A stretch of DNA of 20,859 bases. Origin: Pseudomonadota bacterium (lineage in GTDB: Bacteria > Pseudomonadota > Alphaproteobacteria > Rhizobiales > Beijerinckiaceae). This document shows, piece after piece, positions 15,035-20,859 of this stretch (its first letter is position 1; each line of letters starts with the position of its first letter). Below the pieces are notes generated by a model. That model saw nothing but the letters and a program-made list of their open reading frames with translations, was not told the origin of the DNA and searched no databases. The position numbers were made by a program, and so were the translations under genes. The stretch is from contig JAEWKP010000484.1 in assembly GCA_023393655.1 (NCBI GenBank), forward strand, positions 1-20,859, in the 5' to 3' direction.

Positions 15035-15091
15035 CCTCGCGGCCCGACTCGGCCCCATCTGCGGCATGCCTTTTTCGATGATGGTCCCGCG

Positions 15092-16183
15092 ATGAGCTGG
15101 TCGCCCCAGCAGGATATGGCTTTGACCGCCGTGGCGCGCTGGCTGCAATCCGGCGAGCCGCAGCTCTTCCGCATGTTCGGCTATGCCGGCACCGGCAAGA
15201 CGACGCTCGCGCGCCATATCGCCGAAGCGGTCGACGGCGATGTCGTCTTCGCCGCCTATACCGGCAAGGCCGCGCTCGTGCTGCGCAACAAGGGCTGCCA
15301 TGGCGCGCAGACCATCCATTCGCTGATCTACCGTTCGCGTGGCGTCGACGAGGAGAGCCCGATCTTCGCGCTCAACCGCGACAGCGCGGCGGCCAAGGCG
15401 AAACTGATCATCATCGACGAATGCTCGATGGTCGACGAGGAACTGGGGCGGGATCTGCTCTCCTTCGGCACGCCGGTGCTGGTGCTGGGCGACCCGGCGC
15501 AGTTGCCTCCGGTCAAGGGCGGCGGCTTCTTCACCGAGCAGGAGCCGGACGTCATGCTGACCGAGGTCCACCGGCAGGCGGCGGACAATCCGATCGTGCG
15601 GATGTCGATGATCGTGCGCGAGGGTGGGCAGCTCGAACTCGGCGATTACGGGCCCAGCCGGGTGATCCGGCGCGGCGAGATCAATCCCGAGATCGTCATG
15701 GGGGCCGACCAGGTGCTGGTCGGCATGAACAAGACGCGGCGCAACTACAATGCCCGCATCCGCCAGCTCATGGGCCGCACCGATAACAGCCCGGTCGCCG
15801 GCGAGAAGCTGGTCTGCCTGCGCAACGACAAGAGCAAGGGCCTGCTCAATGGCGGCTCCTGGATCGTGCAGGAGATCAAGACCTCGAAGAAGGGGCTCGT
15901 CACCATGCGGGTGACGCCCGAGGACGATGCCGGCGCCAAGGCGGTCAAGGTCTCGGTGATGCCGAATTTCTTCGACGGCACCGAGGAGGAGATCCCGTGG
16001 GAGCTCCGCAAGCACACCGACGAGTTCACCTTCGGCTATGCCCTGACCGTGCATAAGTCGCAGGGCTCGCAATGGGACGATGTCGTACTCTTCGACGAGA
16101 GTTTCGCGTTCCGCGAGCATCGGGCGCGCTGGCTCTATACCGGCCTGACGCGCGCGGCCGAGGCGATTACGGTCGTGGTCTAG
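15092..16183 (+). CDS. Compact RecD/Dda-like SF1B DNA helicase
   Basis: A 363-residue ATP-dependent helicase of superfamily 1B. Motifs in order: Walker A GYAGTGKTT (30-38), VVFAAYTGKAA (motif Ia), Walker B IIIDECSMVD with D109/E110, motif III GDPAQLPP (133-140), VHRQAADNPIV (motif IV region), then ALTVHKSQGSQWDDV (317-331) and YTGLTRA (about 347-353). It is much shorter than RecD2 (over 700 residues) and lacks the N-terminal extension and RecBCD partners, so it resembles phage T4 Dda and bacterial 'RecD-like' stand-alone helicases. It probably unwinds or remodels DNA in repair or replication; the pathway is unknown. I chose ATG 15092 (MSWSPQQDMAL) because it sits directly before the helicase fold; an upstream ATG at 15005 adds 29 atypical residues. 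No phage genes lie nearby. Confidence 0.92.
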   Translation: MSWSPQQDMALTAVARWLQSGEPQLFRMFGYAGTGKTTLARHIAEAVDGDVVFAAYTGKAALVLRNKGCHGAQTIHSLIYRSRGVDEESPIFALNRDSAAAKAKLIIIDECSMVDEELGRDLLSFGTPVLVLGDPAQLPPVKGGGFFTEQEPDVMLTEVHRQAADNPIVRMSMIVREGGQLELGDYGPSRVIRRGEINPEIVMGADQVLVGMNKTRRNYNARIRQLMGRTDNSPVAGEKLVCLRNDKSKGLLNGGSWIVQEIKTSKKGLVTMRVTPEDDAGAKAVKVSVMPNFFDGTEEEIPWELRKHTDEFTFGYALTVHKSQGSQWDDVVLFDESFAFREHRARWLYTGLTRAAEAITVVV

Positions 16184-16206
16184 GCTCTGGCGCGAAGGGA
16201 GCGGTC

Positions 16207-16605
16207 ATGGCGAAGGACGAGGTTCAGGACCCGGCGGCTTCCCGGCTGATCGACGAGAAGATCGAGACGCTCTCCGACTGGCGTGGCGCGACGCTGGCGC
16301 GGATGCGCGCGCTGATCCGCGAGGCCGATCCCGACGTGGTTGAGGAGGTGAAGTGGCGCGGCGTGCCGGTCTGGTCCCATGGCGGGATCATCTGCACCGG
16401 CGAGACCTACAAGAGCGTGGTCAAGCTGACCTTCGCCAAGGGTGCTTCGGTTGCCGATCCCGCTGGACTGTTCAATTCCAGCCTGGACGGCAATGTCCGG
16501 CGCGCCATCGATATCCGTGAGAACGAGGTGATCGACGCCGAGGCCTTCAAGGCCCTTATCTGCGAGGCAGTCGCGCTCAATACATCCGGCTCGAAGTCGC
16601 GTTGA
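16207..16605 (+). CDS. DUF1801 (YdhG-like) protein
   Basis: A 132-residue protein of the DUF1801 family, which has an iron-chaperone-like (frataxin/YdhG) fold and no settled function. Seen: LIDEKIETLSDWRGATLARM (residues 14-33), then IREADPDVVEEVKWRGVPVW (about 36-55), where the KW.GVPV block is the family core, followed by KSVVKLTFAKGA and a C-terminal helix. ATG 16207 is preceded by AAGGGAGCGGTC, a reasonable ribosome site. The frame is open further upstream inside the helicase, but those residues do not belong to the family. It lies 23 bases after the helicase stop, so the two are probably cotranscribed; I see no functional link. Confidence 0.88.
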   Translation: MAKDEVQDPAASRLIDEKIETLSDWRGATLARMRALIREADPDVVEEVKWRGVPVWSHGGIICTGETYKSVVKLTFAKGASVADPAGLFNSSLDGNVRRAIDIRENEVIDAEAFKALICEAVALNTSGSKSR

Positions 16606-16734
16606 GCGACCGATCTGGCCCTCGCAATGACGGCGAATGCTATTGCGGATCGGAAACGTTCCAGAAGCCGCGCGAAAGCCCGATTTCGGCTATCAGTCCG
16701 CGTTCCCTTCTTCCAACATTGCCGAATTGTCATG

Positions 16735-16750
16735 AAAGCCGTCGGCTTTT
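16735..16750 (+). terminator. Weak terminator-like hairpin after the DUF1801 gene
   Basis: AAAGCC-GTC-GGCTTT is followed by one further T. It is a six-pair stem in the 195-base gap between the DUF1801 gene and the DUF1800 gene, about 130 bases after the former. The U run is short. The rest of the gap holds no gene that I can see. Confidence 0.3.
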
Positions 16751-16800
16751 CGCCATAGTCGACACCGATCCTCGCGCCACGACCAGCGGAGGCCGCGCAG

Positions 16801-18264
<1,464 letters not shown>

Positions 18265-18269
18265 CGCCG

Positions 18270-19520
18270 ATGGTCGATCACGACGATGATGATTGCGAAC
18301 GGATGACGCCGTCGCGCCGCGCCGTGCTTGGTGCGGCCGGCGCTCTCTTCGCCTGGTCCTTCGTACCGAAATTCGCCTATGCGGCGGCGGGCTCGCGCGA
18401 TCCGCGCTTTCTGCTGGTGATCCTGCGCGGCGCGCTTGACGGGCTCTCGGCCGTGCCGCCGATCGGCGACCCCGATTATGCGGGCCTGCGCGAAGGCATC
18501 GCGCTCGCCAAGGACGGGCCAGAGGCGGCGCTGCCGCTCGATGGCTTCTTCTATCTGCACCCGGCGATGCCGAACCTCGCGCGGCTCTACAGGCAGGGGC
18601 AGGCGACGATCGTCCATGCCGCCGCGACCGGCTATCGCGAGCGCTCGCATTTCGACGGGCAGGACGTTCTGGAGAGTGGCCAGCCGGGTGCGGGACGCAC
18701 GGAGAGCGGCTGGCTCAACCGCCTGATCGCGAGCCTGCCGGCCGGGGAGGGCATCTCGCGCAAGGGCGTGCTCGGCGTCGGCGTCGTACCGCCGCTGGTG
18801 GTGCGCGGCGAGGCGCCGGTGCTGGGCTGGGCGCCGCCGCGCATGGCGCGCGCCGGCAGCGACCTGACGATGCGGCTTGCCGATCTCTACGGCCAGCGCG
18901 ATCCCGGACTGGCGCGCGCACTGGCGCAGGCGATCGAGACCGAAGGGCTGGCGCAAAGGCGCGGCATGGCTGGCGAGCAGAAGGGCGGCGGCGGGCCGGA
19001 CACGGCCGATGGCATGCGCCGCATCGCCGAGGGTGCGGCTGCGCTGGTCGGCGCCGATGACGGGCCGCGCATCGCGGCGCTCGCCTTCGAAGGCTGGGAT
19101 ACCCATGCCAACGAGGGCGGCGCCAAAGGGCGCCTCGCCAACCTGCTCGGCGGGCTCGATGGCGCTTTCGCCGCCTTCGAGCAGGGATTGGCGCCGGTCT
19201 GGAAGGATACGGTCGTGATGGTCGCGACCGAGTTCGGGCGGACGGCCGCGGTCAACGGCACGACCGGGACCGACCACGGCACCGGCACGGTCGCCTTCCT
19301 GCTCGGCGGCGGAGTGAAGGGCGGCCGGGTGCTCGCCGACTGGCCGGGCCTGAAGTCCGAGCAGCTCTACCAGAACCGCGACCTCAAGCCGACGACGGAT
19401 ATCCGGGCGGTCGCCAAAGGCGTGGTGTCGGAGCTCTTCGGCGTGTCCGGCCCGGTGCTGGCCGAGACGGTGTTCCCGGAGACCGGCGATCTCAGGCCCA
19501 TGCAGGGGCTGGTGGTCTAA
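18270..19520 (+). CDS. DUF1501 family protein with Tat signal
   Basis: A 416-residue protein of the DUF1501 family, related in fold to the alkaline phosphatase/sulfatase superfamily. The N-terminus is an acidic stretch (DHDDDDCER), then SRRAVLGAAGALFAWSF (15-31), a twin-arginine signal with R16/R17, and a likely cut near residue 38 (AYA). Candidate metal or active-site blocks are GWDTH (275-279), ATEFGRT (319-325) and TDHGTGT (334-340), followed by FLLGGGVKGGRV. It would act in the periplasm; the substrate is unknown. I chose ATG 18270 because GGAGGT (18257-18262) lies seven bases upstream and spans the DUF1800 stop; GTG 18261 or ATG 18303 are alternatives. The HDDDDCE stretch before the RR motif is unusual. 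Confidence 0.92.
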   Translation: MVDHDDDDCERMTPSRRAVLGAAGALFAWSFVPKFAYAAAGSRDPRFLLVILRGALDGLSAVPPIGDPDYAGLREGIALAKDGPEAALPLDGFFYLHPAMPNLARLYRQGQATIVHAAATGYRERSHFDGQDVLESGQPGAGRTESGWLNRLIASLPAGEGISRKGVLGVGVVPPLVVRGEAPVLGWAPPRMARAGSDLTMRLADLYGQRDPGLARALAQAIETEGLAQRRGMAGEQKGGGGPDTADGMRRIAEGAAALVGADDGPRIAALAFEGWDTHANEGGAKGRLANLLGGLDGAFAAFEQGLAPVWKDTVVMVATEFGRTAAVNGTTGTDHGTGTVAFLLGGGVKGGRVLADWPGLKSEQLYQNRDLKPTTDIRAVAKGVVSELFGVSGPVLAETVFPETGDLRPMQGLVV

Positions 19521-19528
19521 AGAGCGCT

Positions 19529-19567
19529 GTCATTCTCGGGCGACGTCAGGCGCTGCCCGAGAATGAC
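19529..19567. terminator. 13-bp perfect hairpin between convergent genes, repeat-like ends
   Basis: GTCATTCTCGGGC (19529-19541) and GCCCGAGAATGAC (19555-19567) pair perfectly around a 13-base loop. It lies in the 55-base gap between the DUF1501 stop and the leuD stop, so it can serve both directions. The GTCAT...ATGAC ends match those of the intergenic repeats at 4058 and 10912, suggesting a minimal member of that repeat class used as a terminator. No long U tract follows. Confidence 0.55.
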
Positions 19568-19575
19568 GTTTGAAC

Positions 19576-20178
19576 TCAAGCCCATTCGCGCTGTTTCAGC
19601 TTCGCCTCATAGGCATCGATCTTCGTGCCCTTCTCCATGGTCAGGCCGATATCGTCGAGGCCGTTGAGCAGGCAGTGCTTGCGGAAGGGATCGATCTCGA
19701 AGGCGATCTCGCCGCCGTCCGGGCCCTTGATCGTCTGCTTCTCGAGGTCGATCGTCAGCGTCGCGTTGGAGCCGCGCTCGGCATCGTCGAACAGCATCTC
19801 GAGCTGCTCGGGCGTGACCTTGATCGGCAGGATGCCGTTCTTGAAGCAGTTATTGTAGAAGATGTCGGCGAAGCTGGTGGAGATCACGCAGCGGATGCCG
19901 AAATCGAGCAGAGCCCAGGGGGCATGCTCGCGCGACGAGCCGCAGCCGAAATTGTCGCCGGCGACGAGGATTTCCGCCTTGCGATAGGCCGGCTGGTTCA
20001 GTACGAAATCGGGGTTCTCCGAGCCGTCCTCCTTGTAGCGCATCTCCGAGAACAAGGCGGTGCCGAGCCCGGTGCGCTTGATCGTCTTCAGGTACTGCTT
20101 GGGGATGATCATGTCGGTATCGACATTGACCACCTTCATGGGGGCGGGCGTCGAGGTCAGGGTGGTGAAGGGCTGCAT
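19576..20178 (-). CDS. leuD: 3-isopropylmalate dehydratase small subunit
   Basis: A 200-residue LeuD, which with LeuC isomerises 2-isopropylmalate to 3-isopropylmalate in leucine synthesis in the cytosol. Diagnostic stretches are NVDTDMIIPKQYLKTIKRTG (residues 18-37), which opens the swivelling domain, AGDNFGCGSSREHAPWALLD (73-92), which is the substrate-loop signature, and STSFADIFYNNCFKNGILPI. Length is normal for the bacterial type. ATG 20176-20178 is preceded by AAGGA. It lies 42 bases after the metallopeptidase gene on the same strand. LeuC is not in the window. The convergent DUF1501 gene is separated by a strong hairpin. Confidence 0.97.
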   Translation of the reverse strand: MQPFTTLTSTPAPMKVVNVDTDMIIPKQYLKTIKRTGLGTALFSEMRYKEDGSENPDFVLNQPAYRKAEILVAGDNFGCGSSREHAPWALLDFGIRCVISTSFADIFYNNCFKNGILPIKVTPEQLEMLFDDAERGSNATLTIDLEKQTIKGPDGGEIAFEIDPFRKHCLLNGLDDIGLTMEKGTKIDAYEAKLKQREWA

Positions 20179-20220
20179 GGTTCTTGTCCTTGCTCTTGGC
20201 CGGGCTCAGCCGGCCGCGTG

Positions 20221-20652
20221 TTAGATGGCTTCCATGTCCTCGTCGGAGAAGCCGAAATGGTGGCCGATCTCGTGGACCATGACATGGGTGACGATCGAGC
20301 CGAGGCTCTCGTCATGCTCGGCCCAGTAGTCGAGGATCGGACGGCGATAGAGGTGGATGGTGTTGGGCATCTGGCCGGTCTGCGGGGCAAAACCCTGCTG
20401 CGGCAGGCCGACGCCGCTGAACAGGCCGAGCAGGTCGAACGGGCTTTCCGCCTCCAGCTCCTTCAGCACGTCGTCCTCGGGGAACTCGGTGACGTTGAAG
20501 ATCACGTCCGAGCAGAGCGCGCGGAACTCCTCCGGCAGGCGGTCGAAGGCTGCCTGCGCGAGAGTCTCGAACGCGGCCTGCGACGGCGCCTTGACGCCGT
20601 CCCAGTCGATCTCCGCTGTTGTCGTGACCCTGGCGTCCACGGTCTTGCCCAT
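20221..20652 (-). CDS. Zincin-like metallopeptidase family protein
   Basis: A 143-residue member of the metallopeptidase family with a zincin fold (Pfam PF06262, formerly DUF1025). The C-terminal MVHEIGHHFGFSDEDMEAI carries the HExxH zinc site (127-131) followed by the family's G-x-SDEDM block. LPEEFRALCSDVIFNVTEFP is the usual N-terminal region, and NTIHLYRRPILDYW precedes the catalytic helix. It is cytosolic, and neither substrate nor activity is established for the family. I chose ATG 20650-20652 (MGKTVDARVT) because the stop of the upstream gene overlaps it by one base (TGATG), implying coupling; a frame opening at 20682 would overlap that gene further. It reads into leuD after 42 bases. 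Confidence 0.9.
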   Translation of the reverse strand: MGKTVDARVTTTAEIDWDGVKAPSQAAFETLAQAAFDRLPEEFRALCSDVIFNVTEFPEDDVLKELEAESPFDLLGLFSGVGLPQQGFAPQTGQMPNTIHLYRRPILDYWAEHDESLGSIVTHVMVHEIGHHFGFSDEDMEAI

Positions 20653-20859
20653 CACCAGAATTTCAGTTGGTGGCCCAGCCACCAGGCCAGCACGATGACG
20701 CCGAGGAGCGAGAGGGAACGGCCGATGCGCCGGCCCCAGAGTTCGACCTTGTCGCCCTCGGGCGCGTCGGCGCCCGAGAAATGGTCGGCCGCCCGGCCCA
20801 TCGAGGAGCCGAGCAGGCTTTCGCTGTCGCGCTTGACCCGGTCCAGCGCCGCCTTGGAT
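20652..20859 (-). CDS. Hypothetical protein with C-terminal TM helix, partial
   Basis: Only the last 68 codons are visible; the start lies beyond the right edge. The sequence begins SKAALDRVKRDSESLLGSS, then DKVELWGRRIGR, and ends with one hydrophobic helix (SLSLLGVIVLAWWLGHQLKFW) at the C-terminus, so it is probably tail-anchored in the inner membrane. I have no function for it; similar short proteins occur beside leu genes in Rhizobiales as far as I recall. Its TGA (20654-20652) shares a base with the metallopeptidase ATG. The frame and ending are clear despite the truncation. Confidence 0.75.
   Translation of the reverse strand, partial: SKAALDRVKRDSESLLGSSMGRAADHFSGADAPEGDKVELWGRRIGRSLSLLGVIVLAWWLGHQLKFW

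Noticed and set aside
14810..16120. A 436-residue minus-strand frame opposite the helicase
   Set aside because: The helicase motifs are on the plus strand; this frame also overlaps the esterase start and has no domain.
16618..16634. CCTCGCAATGACG as one end of another repeat element
   Set aside because: Only one end is visible and no partner or stem follows, so it may be a chance match or an eroded remnant.

Overview
The window is high-GC, tightly packed chromosomal DNA with no rRNA, tRNA, CRISPR array, insertion sequence or phage gene that I can see. The gene families, the heavy GC codon bias and the dispersed intergenic repeats with GTCAT...ATGAC ends fit an alphaproteobacterium of the order Hyphomicrobiales (Rhizobiales), perhaps Bosea or a relative. 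The genus is an inference from memory of similar gene sets; no marker gene here proves it.

Layout. Positions 1-4030 hold small accessory genes: an exported protein cut by the left edge, a PPOX-type flavoprotein gene broken by one in-frame TAA, a two-helix membrane protein overlapping an EamA transporter, an ArsR/AHSA1 regulator pair read from an AT-rich promoter, and a winged-helix (MarR-like) regulator. Positions 4190-10900 form the main catabolic locus. A TRAP transporter operon (dctQ-dctM-dctP, minus strand) diverges from a 1199-residue fused hydantoinase A/B (5-oxoprolinase-type) gene. The shared control region has a minus-strand promoter and a near-perfect 22-bp palindrome. The simplest reading is an uptake-plus-hydrolysis module for a small carboxylated or cyclic amide such as 5-oxoproline or a hydantoin, possibly controlled by the nearby winged-helix protein.

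Positions 11070-16610 hold housekeeping or accessory genes: a short-chain dehydrogenase, a LysE-type exporter, a GNAT acetyltransferase with a CxxCxC motif, two alpha/beta hydrolases, a compact RecD/Dda-like helicase and a DUF1801 protein. Positions 16800-19520 hold a DUF1800-DUF1501 pair; the second protein carries a twin-arginine signal and the first shows no signal peptide. Positions 19576-20859 (minus strand) hold a small membrane protein cut by the right edge, a zincin-like metallopeptidase and leuD (leucine biosynthesis), probably one operon.

The most interesting points are: (1) the nonsense codon in an otherwise intact flavoprotein gene; (2) the operator-like palindrome between transporter and oxoprolinase; (3) the intergenic repeats, two of which fold on paper into the same three-armed shape with largely different sequences; (4) the uncharacterised DUF1800/DUF1501 pair, where one Tat signal may serve two proteins; and (5) the ArsR promoter, which may give a leaderless mRNA. 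I found no clear sign of a wholly new defence or mobile system.
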